Assembly: GCF_039545795.1 (NCBI RefSeq)
Contig: NZ_CP154260.1
Location: forward strand, 4,779,001 to 4,843,000
Source of the DNA: Chitinophaga niabensis
GTDB taxonomy: Bacteria > Bacteroidota > Bacteroidia > Chitinophagales > Chitinophagaceae
DNA length: 64,000 nucleotides
Direction: 5' to 3'
The notes under the pieces are model-generated. The model was not told where the DNA came from. It searched no databases and saw only the letters and a list, made by a program, of their open reading frames with translations. Positions within the stretch are counted from its first letter, which is position 1. The number at the start of each line of letters is the position of its first letter. Shown here one piece after another: positions 16,831 through 25,159 of the stretch. Position numbers and translations under genes: made by a program.

Positions 16831-17208
16831 CTATCGTCCACAATCTGCCGACCAGCTCCGGCCGGATCTTGCAAATCCTATCACCAGTCTATCCTTATTG
16901 ATGGTAATAAGGCCGGTTCCATCGGAACCTACGCTGACCATAGTATTATCATCTTTTCTCTCAAACTGAACACCGGTAAGGTCCGGAATGCCGTCTGAAA
17001 ATCTGAAATCATAACGGGTACCTATTTTGGTGACAAAGACACTACCATTATCCTGGCTAATATTTTTCTCAGCATCTGTATATCCTATCTTACCTCTAAA
17101 TGTACCAGCGAAAACGTCTACATCAGCAGGGTCTGTATCCTTACTGCAGGACCCCATCAGGAAAGCTGACAACAATAGTACTCCGACAATCTTAAGCGTT
17201 AGTTTCAT
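16831..17208 (-). CDS. Hypothetical lipoprotein
   Basis: A 125-aa protein with a lipoprotein signal (FLMGSC, Cys at about 21), then a short acidic linker and a beta-rich domain (FAGTFRGKIGYTDAEKN, later NTMVSVGSDGTGLITIN). The pattern of alternating strands recalls small lipocalin-like Bacteroidota lipoproteins, but no family can be named with confidence. Single-gene unit followed by a terminator. Confidence 0.65.
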   Translation of the reverse strand: MKLTLKIVGVLLLSAFLMGSCSKDTDPADVDVFAGTFRGKIGYTDAEKNISQDNGSVFVTKIGTRYDFRFSDGIPDLTGVQFERKDDNTMVSVGSDGTGLITINKDRLVIGFARSGRSWSADCGR

Positions 17209-17355
17209 ACACTTGGTTTTTCAATAATTAAGAAATAGTTCTAACCAAGTGTTTGCAATTAGCATACCAAACAGGCGAAACAGCCGTAGTAATGCATTAT
17301 GGGGAAAATAATCAACAACAATTTAATCACACGAACAGCAGGTTTTTCATCTTAA

Positions 17356-17387
17356 ATAAAGGGTTGCCGGAATCCGGCAACCCTTTA
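17356..17387 (-). terminator. Intrinsic terminator after ubiquitin-like gene
   Basis: A long inverted repeat (AAAGGGTTGCCGG and its complement, AAT loop) lies 12 bp after the stop of the ubiquitin-like gene on the minus strand. Confidence 0.75.
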
Positions 17388-17398
17388 TGCCATTTCAA

Positions 17399-17737
17399 CT
17401 AGCGTAATGTTACCCAAACATTGCTTCCAATACCATACGCACTCAGCGTAAGACTGTCATCAAGTGCCTGGCCGTTGTAATACAGGGATTTAGTACTCAC
17501 ATCCACACCTGCCATTACCCCTGCCTGGGCTTTCACATCACCTACCACAGAGGTGGGGAATACTAATAACCAAAGTGTAAATGTGGTGCCATCTGCTCTT
17601 TTCCCCTTTACATAAAGGTTATTGGGATGTGGTTGCGGTTCTTCAGTTGTAGTAACCGATGCAGAGATCTGTGCGGTAGTGGTGATAGTTCCTGAAATAG
17701 CCATCAGGATGGCCAGCATGGTCAATAGTTTTTTCAT
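17399..17737 (-). CDS. Secreted ubiquitin-like (beta-grasp) protein
   Basis: A 112-aa protein with a signal peptide ([10 protein letters not shown] to about TTTAQ) and a Pro-rich linker. Residues about 42-112 follow ubiquitin closely: [17 protein letters not shown] corresponds to the first hairpin, [17 protein letters not shown] to TIENVKAKIQDKEGIPP, and [20 protein letters not shown] to the [20 protein letters not shown] strand and loop. It ends VWVTLR, where ubiquitin continues LRLRGG, so the conjugating di-glycine tail is absent. No E1, E2 or JAB-type gene is nearby. The comparison is from memory by eye; a structural role outside the cytoplasm is more likely than conjugation. It has its own terminator. 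Confidence 0.75.
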   Translation of the reverse strand: [112 protein letters not shown]

Positions 17738-17834
17738 AAAATAGTTCTTAAGGGTTTATTGAATAATCAAAGTAAACAGAACTTACTGCATCCTTGTATC
17801 AGCCCAAAGCAGTATATGTTCTCTTCTGAGAAAT

Positions 17835-17870
17835 AAAAAAAGCGCCTCTGTTTCCGGAGGCGCTTTTTTT
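17835..17870 (-). terminator. Intrinsic terminator
   Basis: A 14-bp perfect stem (AAAAAAAGCGCCTC with its complement), 15 bp after the stop of the secreted 202-aa protein on the minus strand. The A/T runs would also allow termination in the other direction. Confidence 0.85.
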
Positions 17871-17885
17871 ATTAGTATGTTTCGT

Positions 17886-18494
17886 TTATTTAACCGCTTT
17901 TGCGATCTTTTTACCTACTTCTTTACCGGCCTTGGCATAACATTCCTTGATGCTGTTGGTGGGGTCAAAATCCCAGTCGCTGCCTCCCATTAAAACACCG
18001 TTCGCCTTCAATTCACCTTTTGCTTTTACTGTTCCGGTAGCTATTTCTACAATACTGATCTCAAAAACACATTTCGGATTTCTTTTCATTACAACTGCAT
18101 TCCATCCCGGATCTGTGTTCACTGTTTTTACATACACTGTATACTTTGCACCATCCTGATTTTTTGCAATCACACCACCATTGGCTTTAAATACATATTT
18201 ACTGATCAGCTCTTCGAACATAGGTTCATAGGTCAGCGCACGGGCATTGATCCATTTTTCTGCCCAGCGTTCACCTTTACCTGGTTGTTTTTCGTTGAAC
18301 TTGGCAATTTTTTCCTTTTTGTATGTTTCTTCCTTAGCATCTGCCACCATCATATTATCATAATTGTATTCAATGTTGAATTTGGTTTGCCCATCAAGAA
18401 ATGAAAGATCTGCTTTCTCAAAATCCTGGGCTTTCAGGTCAACAGTAAACATAGCAGCAGATAAAAGCAATAAGCTGGCTTTAAAGAACTTCAT
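17886..18494 (-). CDS. Secreted protein of unknown family (paralogue at 60 kb)
   Basis: A 202-aa exported protein (signal ending DLKAQ). No known family was recognised, but it shares a clear layout with the protein at 59919-60509. Both have a mature start, then an FxxxYxYDxM or FxxVFDYTKL strand, a charged helix, a GExWAEKWINxRxxxYEP or YAWEEKWTNDKAKYYEP block, a PGWN or PGYNAG turn, and a C-terminal AGKEVGKKIAKAVK or YGDAARGLSRFLG helix. The two therefore define a small secreted paralogous family, about 200 aa long. An AT-rich promoter region lies upstream (18495-18600). Confidence 0.7.
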   Translation of the reverse strand: MKFFKASLLLLSAAMFTVDLKAQDFEKADLSFLDGQTKFNIEYNYDNMMVADAKEETYKKEKIAKFNEKQPGKGERWAEKWINARALTYEPMFEELISKYVFKANGGVIAKNQDGAKYTVYVKTVNTDPGWNAVVMKRNPKCVFEISIVEIATGTVKAKGELKANGVLMGGSDWDFDPTNSIKECYAKAGKEVGKKIAKAVK

Positions 18495-18629
18495 AGGGAT
18501 ATAGAATTTTTAGGTTTATAATGAGGAGTTAAAAGTAATAAATTATATTAATATAATAGTAATATTATATTTTATTATAAGTCAGGGCAATATGGGGAAG
18601 TTGTTTTCTGAAGGGCTTTCTAAACGAAA

Positions 18630-18659
18630 AAAGCGAAAAGGAACAATCCTTTTCGCTTT
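18630..18659 (-). terminator. Terminator of tRNA-Asp 1
   Basis: AAAGCGAAAAGGA and its complement with an ACAA loop, 4 bp past the 3' end of the tRNA on the minus strand and followed by a T-run. Confidence 0.8.
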
Positions 18660-18662
18660 CTG

Positions 18663-18736
18663 CGGACCGGACGGGACTCGAACCCGCGACCTCCGCCGTG
18701 ACAGGGCGGCATTCTAACCAACTGAACTACCGATCC
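18663..18736 (-). tRNA. tRNA-Asp (GTC)
   Basis: A 74-nt cloverleaf on the minus strand: acceptor arms GGATCGG and CCGGTCC (one G-U pair), anticodon stem CCGCC/GGCGG around the loop CTGTCAC (anticodon GTC), and a T arm with GCGGGTTCGAGTCCCGT. The 3' CCA is not encoded (the genome reads GCA). It is identical over its full length to the copy at 47723-47796. Confidence 0.97.
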
Positions 18737-18785
18737 TCAATATCAGCGGGCTTTTAAGACCTGCTGTTATTCCTTTGAGGGGCTG

Positions 18786-18818
18786 CAAATATAGAAATTT
18801 TAATCTCAAACCTCCAAA
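18786..18818 (-). promoter_or_regulatory. Promoter of tRNA-Asp 1
   Basis: TTTG-N21-TATATTTG on the minus strand, an exact match to the Bacteroidota primary-sigma pattern (-33 TTTG, -7 TAnnTTTG), about 50 bp before the tRNA. The second tRNA-Asp has the same arrangement with the same 21-bp spacer. Confidence 0.75.
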
Positions 18819-18944
18819 TATTTCTGCTAAAAAATCTGATATTCTAAGGCTAAAGATTACCCAATGCATTTATTTTCCTATAAAGTAAAAATAATTCCTA
18901 TTAAGAAATATTTGCTATTTTGATGAGGGAAAATATACTATAAC

Positions 18945-19263
18945 ATGAAGATAATCAGATTAGTCTGCCTGGCAGCCGTTTTAATGAATTTCTCCATTCA
19001 GTACGCCTTTTCGCAGAAACGGGTTGTTATTATTGGCCTTGACGGCTTCAGTGTTGATGAATTTAAAACAGCCAGGCACCAGTATGGAAGAAATGCAGGT
19101 ACCGTGAGGCCCGGGAATTAAAAAATCCGGCATAACAGGTATGTATAATAGCAATAAGAATACAGCAATGGTAATTGCCAAGTTATTTGGTGTGAAAGAA
19201 AAAGATCTGCCCAAATGCCGGACAGGCAGCATACCTGATGGCATATTCTTGAAGAAGAAATGA
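18945..19263 (+). pseudogene. Internally deleted alkaline phosphatase-family gene
   Basis: From the ATG at 18945 there is a good signal peptide followed by KRVVIIGLDGFSVDEF, the metal-binding start of an alkaline phosphatase/nucleotide pyrophosphatase superfamily enzyme. The frame stops at 19121 after 58 codons. In the +1 frame, 19122-19263 encodes MYNSNKNTAMVIAKLFGVKE and then a tail ending at a TGA. This resembles the C-terminal NTAPTIAKLFGIK segment of the same enzymes. The middle (normally several hundred codons) is missing, so only the two ends remain. Judged non-functional. Confidence 0.65.
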
Positions 19264-19401
19264 TTGTTTGGACATGTATAATATTTTCGTAGGACAGGAT
19301 CGGTTATGAATTATAAATAAATGCGCAAATATCAGAAAGTGCAAAGAAAACGCTCTTTCCGCAAAACCAATTCATTTAGATTTGAAGGATAATCCTAACT
19401 G

Positions 19402-21846
19402 ATGGCCAGATTCATCCTGATCCTTTCCACGATATTATTCCTTTTTCATGCAACGGGAAAAGGACAGCATAAAACCATTACCCTCACTGTTCCTGATAAG
19501 AAACTTTCCATTACGATCGATTATTCCAATGGCTGTATGATTAAGCAGCTGAATATAAAAGGCAAAAATACCTTGTCTCCCTCCGGCATCTATACAGGTA
19601 TCCGTACCCAAAGTGGTAGCTCCTCTTCTCTCAACTCCTCCAGCAATATCAAAGTGATCAAAAATGCAGGGACTGTGACTATTAGCGGAATAAACTACAG
19701 TACCATAAAAGAAGAATGGGTCTTCAAAATAAAGGGAGATAAAATACAATGGAACATTATAAGGGAATATAATCAGGCTGCTACACTGGAAGAGATGGCA
19801 TTCCCTCAATGGAACTTCTCCGGCCTGGATGTCTGGAAAGGGGGTATTATGGATAACGGAGGTATGGTCTGGTGTAAGTATCTCAAAGAAATAAATGATA
19901 CTTATGGTGTTCATACCGGAGGTGTTACTTTCTGGAATACAATATCAGGAGATGCACTCCGCATCACTGCAGCATCCAACAGCAAGATCGCAGCTAAATA
20001 CTCTCACAGCCCTCAAAATGAATTTACCTTCACGCAATTAGTTACTGACTCCTCATTGCAGCAACGTTATAATTTAAGCCGTTATGTGGCTAAAAAGGCA
20101 GATGTATTTGCTCCTTTTGAAGTGAGGAAGGGAAAAGTAACCGCCAGTTATGAATTACAGTATGTGGATTATAACAAACAATATTCAAGAGGAACACTTC
20201 CCGGCATTGATGCAGTAGCGGTAAGAGAGTTGTTGAATACAACCGGCCGGTATGGCGTGGTAGATAATAACATTGTAGGGGCAAATGGCTGGCTTACCAA
20301 TTGGAAATGCCTTCACGAACCATTCTTCGCCCAGATCGGAACAGCGTTGAATGATGAAAACTATACTAGGAATATGTCCGCAACATTAGACCAGGAACGT
20401 GATCTGGCCATGCTGAAAAATGGCCGTGTGCTCTCCCGCTGGCATAATGTACCAGGAGATGAAATACGCGGAACCTATAATGCCCAAACCGGATACTACG
20501 AAGCCGTGTGGGGATACACCATCGACTCCCAAACCGGTTATGTGATCAACACCAGCGAGCAATTTGATCTCAATGGTGATACTAACTGGCTTCGCTCCCA
20601 CCAACTAAGTTGCGAAAAAGCATTGGACTGGCTTATTCAACGCGACTCCAACAACAACGGCATCTTTGAAATGATGAATGATGGCATCACAGACAAAAAG
20701 GCCAGCGACTGGATAGATATTGTATGGGCAAGTTTTGAGAATTCTTTTGTGAATGCGCAGCTATACGAAGCTTTAACGCTCTGGTCTTCATGTGAAAAGA
20801 TACTGGGCAACCAGGAGAAAGCAGAACACTATGCAGCAATAGCCTGGCGGTTAAAAACCGCCTTTAACAAACCGGTAGAAGAAGGCGGTTTCTGGTCAGA
20901 AGCCAAACAGCAATATGTATACTGGAGGGATAAAGATGGTTCCGTTCATGGCGACAACCTAGTTACCCCTGTTAATTTTGCAGCTATTGCATTCGGTATC
21001 TGCCATGATCCCCAACGGATCGCTATGGTGCTTGAGCAGATAGAGAAAAGAACCGCAGCTGAAAAACTCTTTCACTGGCCTTTGTGTTTTGATTCCTTCA
21101 AAAGAGAAGAAGTGCATAGCAACAACTGGCCTTTCCCTAAATACGAAAACGGGGATATATTTCCTACCTGGGGATATCTTGGGGTGAGGGCTTATACCAG
21201 GCATAACAAAGACATTGCCCTTAAATACATCCGCAACATCCTTGAACAGTATAAGAAGGATGGCCTCTCTTCACAACGGTACAGCAGGGTTACACAACTG
21301 GGATTAGGAGATGATATCCTCGCAGGCATCTGCACCAGCATAACAGCGCTTTACACAGACATCTACGGGATCCGCCCAAAATGGAACAGGATGGGCATTG
21401 AGCCGAATATGAGCAGCCCGCTGAATGGGGCCAAGTTCTCATATACCCTTCGCGATACAGTTTACAACCTGCAACTTAGTGAGAATGATTACCTGATGAG
21501 CACGAATAGTTTTTCAATCAAAAGCCCCGAAAGCTTTGGGGCAAGCAGGAAAGGGAATACACTTACCTATTATCCTCATAATAAAGAAACAAGGACGATT
21601 GCAATAAGCAGCTCTAACCCAGTTATTGCTATGGAAATTACTCCCTTGCGGTTAGATGCTTATTCATGGACCATTAAGTCCCCCGGCGATTATCAATTTA
21701 TACTGAAAGGATTACCACCACGCTCAACCTTCCAGGTGTCTGTCAATAATGAAACTCAGCACATCTTTATAAAAGAAGATGGCATCCTTTCTATAAAAAG
21801 GAAATGTCAGCCCAATACCAGGTTTACTGTTGGAGACATACTTTAG
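19402..21846 (+). CDS. Secreted (alpha/alpha)6-barrel glycosidase
   Basis: An 814-aa exported protein (signal ending GKGQ). The N-terminal third is beta-sandwich; from about residue 270 to 690 it has the repeated helical pattern of six-hairpin glycosidases, with acidic catalytic candidates in NNNGIFEMMNDG, DWIDIVWASFENSF and VEEGGFWSE. It resembles alpha-L-rhamnosidase-like and amylo-glucosidase-like barrels, but no GH family can be fixed by eye. A -7-like TAGATTTG (19377-19384) lies just upstream. The 3' end overlaps by 4 bp the convergent AraC gene, which with the PhyH gene makes a probable small sugar-responsive group. Confidence 0.7.
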   Translation: MARFILILSTILFLFHATGKGQHKTITLTVPDKKLSITIDYSNGCMIKQLNIKGKNTLSPSGIYTGIRTQSGSSSSLNSSSNIKVIKNAGTVTISGINYSTIKEEWVFKIKGDKIQWNIIREYNQAATLEEMAFPQWNFSGLDVWKGGIMDNGGMVWCKYLKEINDTYGVHTGGVTFWNTISGDALRITAASNSKIAAKYSHSPQNEFTFTQLVTDSSLQQRYNLSRYVAKKADVFAPFEVRKGKVTASYELQYVDYNKQYSRGTLPGIDAVAVRELLNTTGRYGVVDNNIVGANGWLTNWKCLHEPFFAQIGTALNDENYTRNMSATLDQERDLAMLKNGRVLSRWHNVPGDEIRGTYNAQTGYYEAVWGYTIDSQTGYVINTSEQFDLNGDTNWLRSHQLSCEKALDWLIQRDSNNNGIFEMMNDGITDKKASDWIDIVWASFENSFVNAQLYEALTLWSSCEKILGNQEKAEHYAAIAWRLKTAFNKPVEEGGFWSEAKQQYVYWRDKDGSVHGDNLVTPVNFAAIAFGICHDPQRIAMVLEQIEKRTAAEKLFHWPLCFDSFKREEVHSNNWPFPKYENGDIFPTWGYLGVRAYTRHNKDIALKYIRNILEQYKKDGLSSQRYSRVTQLGLGDDILAGICTSITALYTDIYGIRPKWNRMGIEPNMSSPLNGAKFSYTLRDTVYNLQLSENDYLMSTNSFSIKSPESFGASRKGNTLTYYPHNKETRTIAISSSNPVIAMEITPLRLDAYSWTIKSPGDYQFILKGLPPRSTFQVSVNNETQHIFIKEDGILSIKRKCQPNTRFTVGDIL

Positions 21847-22727
21847 GCACCTGCTGCGTCCCTATACTCTTTAGGAGACAATCCATTCTTTTTCTTGAAC
21901 AAACGGGAGAAATAAAAGATAGAGCTAAAGCCTGTCTTAAATGCTACTTCATTAATGGTTAGGTTGGTAGATAAGATCAACTCCCTTGCCTTATCCAGTC
22001 TTAGATCCAGATGGTATTGATTAGGAGAAGTACCTGTTACCTCTTTGAACAGCTTTCTAAACTTCGAATAACCCATGGGCAATTCCTTCACCATTTCCTC
22101 CAGGCTGACCGGTGTTTCTATGGATTCCTGCAACAGGAATTTTGCTTTGGAGATTAATTTTGAGGAATGATCCTCTGCATCCGGCGTTTTGTATTTCGAT
22201 ATAGCATTCAGTACAGCCAGGATCTGTAGTGTAATACCTGTAACCGTCTGGCGGTAGCCTACTTCAGCCATTCTTACATGCCGTATCAGTGCATGAAAGA
22301 GCTGCAGTAATTCTTCATGAAGCCCTACATGCAGGCAAGGGTCTTCTGCAGCAAAAATCCCTTTCTGCATTAGCTCCGCAGGATAACTGCCATTGAACCC
22401 AACCCAATATTCTTCCCATCCTGAACGCGGATGTGGCTTATACCTGTGCCATACACCCGGATACAGAAAAAAACAGGAACCAGCCTTGATCGGGATCGGT
22501 TTTGTTTTCGCAGATTCCAGTACGCCTTCTCCCTTTGTGATATAAACGATGTAATAGCTATCCAGTATCCTTCCCTTATTCCAGGTAAAGGAGTGATCAC
22601 TCGGATGCTCACGATTGTCCGGGTAATTTTTATTAGGACCTACCCTTGTAGCCCCCACGGTGTTGACGTAAAAGCCCCAGCTTTTTTCAAACCCCGAGAT
22701 GTTCAGGTATTTATGATAGTTCTCCAT
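21843..22727 (-). CDS. AraC family transcriptional regulator
   Basis: The ATG at 22727 (MENYHKYLNISGFEKSWGFY) is preferred to the longer open frame, giving 294 aa. The N-terminal half is a cupin-like sugar-sensing domain (SYYIVYITKGEGVLES, then GSCFFLYPGVWHRYKPHP). The C-terminal 100 residues are the double helix-turn-helix (VSLEEMVKELPMGYSKFRKL; LTINEVAFKTGFSSIFYFSR). The gene is divergent from PhyH, with a 114-bp shared promoter region, and convergent with the 814-aa glycosidase, so both are candidate targets. Confidence 0.92.
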   Translation of the reverse strand: MENYHKYLNISGFEKSWGFYVNTVGATRVGPNKNYPDNREHPSDHSFTWNKGRILDSYYIVYITKGEGVLESAKTKPIPIKAGSCFFLYPGVWHRYKPHPRSGWEEYWVGFNGSYPAELMQKGIFAAEDPCLHVGLHEELLQLFHALIRHVRMAEVGYRQTVTGITLQILAVLNAISKYKTPDAEDHSSKLISKAKFLLQESIETPVSLEEMVKELPMGYSKFRKLFKEVTGTSPNQYHLDLRLDKARELILSTNLTINEVAFKTGFSSIFYFSRLFKKKNGLSPKEYRDAAGA

Positions 22728-22841
22728 AAGGCATGGACTTAAGATAGTAAAAAATATCAGAAAGGTAAAACACCGCTTGCTTTGGTAAAACCAGTAAACC
22801 GGGGCTTTGCCTAATTTTGATAATAATAAATTCCATGAACA

Positions 22842-23660
22842 ATGAATACAACTATCACACCACAGCAAATTTCATCCTATCAGAATGATGGGTACATTGT
22901 TATTGAAAACTTCCTGAATGCGGAAGAACTGGAGACCTGGAGATCAGCAGTAACAGAAGCAGTGGAGCAAAGGAAAGGTCAGAAGATGCCCGGAAAAGCT
23001 ATTAAAGCAGGAGAAGATGATGGTATAAATAATGATGCAGAATACTTCAATAAAGTATTTGATCAGATGATCAATCTATGGCAAACGAATGAAAAAGTTA
23101 AGCAACTCATGTTCGATCCCAGGATAGGAGAAATGGCTGCTAAGCTGGCAGGGGTTGATGGGATCCGGATCTGGCATGATCAGGCACTGATCAAAAAGCC
23201 CTGGGCGAATCCCACTTCCTGGCACCTGGATACACCTTTCTGGTCTTTTTCAGACAGGAGGGCTTTGTCCATCTGGGTAGCATTGGATGATGCCACACTT
23301 GAAAATGGTTGTTTATTCTTTATACCCGGCTCCCAAAAAGAAACCAGTTTTGATAATCCCGGCATTGGCAAAAACATGGATGCTATTTTTACTAACTATC
23401 CCTCCTTCCGCACTTCTAAATCTGTTGCTGCTCCCATGAAAGCTGGCAGTTGCTCTTTCCATAACGGATTAACTATTCACGGCGCACATGCAAATATGAC
23501 CCCGGGACAGCGAAGAGCAATGACCTGTGCCTATATGCCGGACGGGAATACTTATAACGGGATACCGAATGTATTGCCTGATGAGTACATGAAAACCCTG
23601 AAAGTCGGGGACCCATTGGTAAATGAATTGCAGAACCCGTTGATCTATTCTTCCAAATAG
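22842..23660 (+). CDS. Phytanoyl-CoA dioxygenase (PhyH) family protein
   Basis: A 272-aa, soluble Fe(II)/2-oxoglutarate-type oxygenase. The metal triad is visible: His128 and Asp130 in SWHLDTPFW, and His213 in LTIHGAHANMT; Arg224/Arg225 in PGQRRAM would bind 2-oxoglutarate. Length and N-terminus (YQNDGYIVIENFL) are normal. Substrate is unknown. Its neighbour is a divergent AraC regulator, a pairing often seen in Bacteroidota. A TAATTTTG -7 box lies at 22812-22819 without a good -33 element, and a strong terminator follows the stop. Confidence 0.9.
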   Translation: MNTTITPQQISSYQNDGYIVIENFLNAEELETWRSAVTEAVEQRKGQKMPGKAIKAGEDDGINNDAEYFNKVFDQMINLWQTNEKVKQLMFDPRIGEMAAKLAGVDGIRIWHDQALIKKPWANPTSWHLDTPFWSFSDRRALSIWVALDDATLENGCLFFIPGSQKETSFDNPGIGKNMDAIFTNYPSFRTSKSVAAPMKAGSCSFHNGLTIHGAHANMTPGQRRAMTCAYMPDGNTYNGIPNVLPDEYMKTLKVGDPLVNELQNPLIYSSK

Positions 23661-23666
23661 TTTTTT

Positions 23667-23690
23667 AAGCTCCGGAGCCTTCCGGAGCTT
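23667..23690 (+). terminator. Intrinsic terminator of PhyH gene
   Basis: AAGCTCCGGA and TCCGGAGCTT with a GCCT loop, followed by a run of T, starting 6 bp after the PhyH stop. Confidence 0.85.
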
Positions 23691-23713
23691 ATTTTTTTCG
23701 TAGCTTTAAGATA

Positions 23714-24361
23714 ATGTCAGATATAGATCAGCAATTACTGGACGCTGCCCTGAAAGGCGATCTGGCCACCGTAGAAAAACTGGCTTCCCAGGGAGCCAAT
23801 ATTAACTACAGTGATCAATGGGGATACTGTGCTGTGTTTTCTGCCGCCTGGGAAGGTAATATTGAAGCGCTGGACCTATACTACAATTTAGGTGCTGATA
23901 TAACCCTGGAAGATAATAACCTCCTTTGCAATGCCGCCTATAATGGCCAAACAGCATCCGTAAAATGGTTCCTGGAAAAAGGCGCAGACCCAAATTTCAC
24001 TTTCGTTAATACTGGTGAGAATGCACTGCATTACACCATCTCCAAAACCAGCGAAATAGATCAAAGAACTGAAATTGTGAGGTTACTGGTGAATGCCGGC
24101 ACAGATGTGAACAAAAAAACCATTAAAGGTGCGGAAACGCTTTGCTTCATGAGAGATGCTTTCCTGAAAGCTGAAACACCACTTCATAGAGCTGCGGCCT
24201 ATGGGAACGTAGCCATTGTTAAATTGTTGATAGAAGCCGGTGCAGACCCATCCGTTAAAGATGCCAATGGAGACACCCCTATTTCCTGGGGCAGCTGGCA
24301 TCTGAGAGACTCAGACGTATTGAAGCTACTGCTTTACGGCAATGTAGCTGGTATCGGGTAA
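23714..24361 (+). CDS. Ankyrin-repeat protein fused to VOC remnant
   Basis: A 215-aa protein without a signal peptide. Five or six ankyrin repeats are readable (LLDAALKGDLATVEKLASQG; NLLCNAAYNGQTASVKWFLE; ETPLHRAAAYGNVAIVKLL; ANGDTPISWGSWHLRDSDV). The end, LLLYGN followed by VAGIG and a TAA, does not look native. Past the stop the same frame reads TGPASFIITDPDGNTILLDQ, the C-terminus of a VOC/glyoxalase-type protein. The gene therefore seems to have been joined to the tail of a VOC gene and then to have acquired a stop. The ankyrin part may still be made. Confidence 0.65.
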   Translation: MSDIDQQLLDAALKGDLATVEKLASQGANINYSDQWGYCAVFSAAWEGNIEALDLYYNLGADITLEDNNLLCNAAYNGQTASVKWFLEKGADPNFTFVNTGENALHYTISKTSEIDQRTEIVRLLVNAGTDVNKKTIKGAETLCFMRDAFLKAETPLHRAAAYGNVAIVKLLIEAGADPSVKDANGDTPISWGSWHLRDSDVLKLLLYGNVAGIG

Positions 24362-24429
24362 ACCGGCCCTGCGAGTTTCATCATCACGGACCCTGATGGT
24401 AATACGATCCTTTTAGATCAACATATTTA
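24347..24429 (+). pseudogene. VOC (glyoxalase-like) C-terminal fragment
   Basis: In the frame of the upstream ankyrin gene, VAGIG, a TAA, then TGPASFIITDPDGNTILLDQ and HI before a second stop. The FxDPDGNxIxLxQ pattern is the last beta strand and metal-ligand region of VOC-superfamily proteins. Only about 27 codons remain. Confidence 0.55.
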
Positions 24430-24432
24430 AAT

Positions 24433-24714
24433 ATGTCTCTCCGCACAGCATTTATCAAAGCTACCTGGCCTGGCTGGCCGGCTATTGTGCAACTACTCAT
24501 TGAACGGGGCGCATACATTGATGTACCGGATAAGAATGGCAATACTCCATTAGCGTTGGCTGTAAAGGCCTGCGTAGATTCTTACTGGACGTACCGGCGT
24601 TCAACTGATTCAATAAAAGCCTTGCTGGATGCCGGAGCATCTCCTGCAAACATACCTTTACCTTCCGGCTACCCGGAGGCAGATGATCTGTTACGTGAAG
24701 CGTTGCAGCATTAA
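24433..24714 (+). pseudogene. Ankyrin-repeat gene fragment, 5' truncated
   Basis: A 93-codon frame from an ATG at 24433, 3 bp past the VOC fragment's stop. It contains one and a half ankyrin repeats (PAIVQLLIERGAYIDVPDKN, GNTPLALAVKACVDSYWTYR) and a tail (STDSIKALLDAGASPANIPL) typical of the C-terminus of a larger ankyrin family. It lacks the N-terminal repeats and is probably the 3' end of a different ankyrin gene from the one upstream. Confidence 0.5.
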
Positions 24715-25076
24715 GCCTTTCCTTCGTTCTCCTTTTTCCTGTATGCAATGATCTTCTTTATCAGATCCAAAGGCAGTGGGTCTTGATTAGGAAACTGAAT
24801 TGCGGATTTAGATACCTTATATCCTTTCAGTTCCTTTTCAAACGTTTTAAGCAGCTCAGCACTCCATGGACTGGATAAGGAAATATGTTTACTAGCTGCG
24901 GAATAATAGACCAGATAACCTTTATACTTAAAACAGGGGATCTGGTAACTTATCACTTCTTCAGCTTCGGGCACTACTTTGTGAACAATTTCACGAATGG
25001 ATTGCATTCTTTGCTGTACTTCCGCCGGATGAACCTTATGATATTCATCAATTGTTTTATAATCCGTTTTTGCCAT
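24711..25076 (-). CDS. DUF1801 / YdhG-type protein
   Basis: The ATG at 25076 (MAKTDYKTIDEYHKVHPAEV) gives 121 aa. The DUF1801 pattern is clear: an N-terminal helix, LREIV-like SIREIVHKVVPEAEEVISYQ, IPCFKYKGYLVYYSAASKHI, and the C-terminal AIQFPNQDPLPLDLIKKIIA. Some members are called iron chaperones (frataxin-like fold), but the role is unproven. The 3' end overlaps the ankyrin fragment by 4 bp. Confidence 0.85.
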   Translation of the reverse strand: MAKTDYKTIDEYHKVHPAEVQQRMQSIREIVHKVVPEAEEVISYQIPCFKYKGYLVYYSAASKHISLSSPWSAELLKTFEKELKGYKVSKSAIQFPNQDPLPLDLIKKIIAYRKKENEGKA

Positions 25077-25159
25077 AGTGATATGTTTTGAGATAACAGA
25101 TATAAGATACAACTAAAATTTCTTTCAGAGATGCTGTAAAGTTTTGCAGGACAAGGTCA

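Noticed and set aside
17399..17737. Bil-type or other ubiquitin conjugation system
   Set aside because: No E1, E2 or deubiquitinase gene within reach, no di-glycine end, and the protein is exported.
18550..18571. AT-only inverted repeat AATATAATA/TATTATATT
   Set aside because: Expected by chance in AT-rich promoter DNA; no further sign of function.
18663..18736. tRNA-Asp as integration site of a genomic island
   Set aside because: No integrase gene and no partial tRNA copy next to either tRNA; both copies are complete.
22812..22819. TAATTTTG as a full PhyH promoter
   Set aside because: Good -7 box, but no TTTG at 19-23 bp upstream, so not listed as a promoter.
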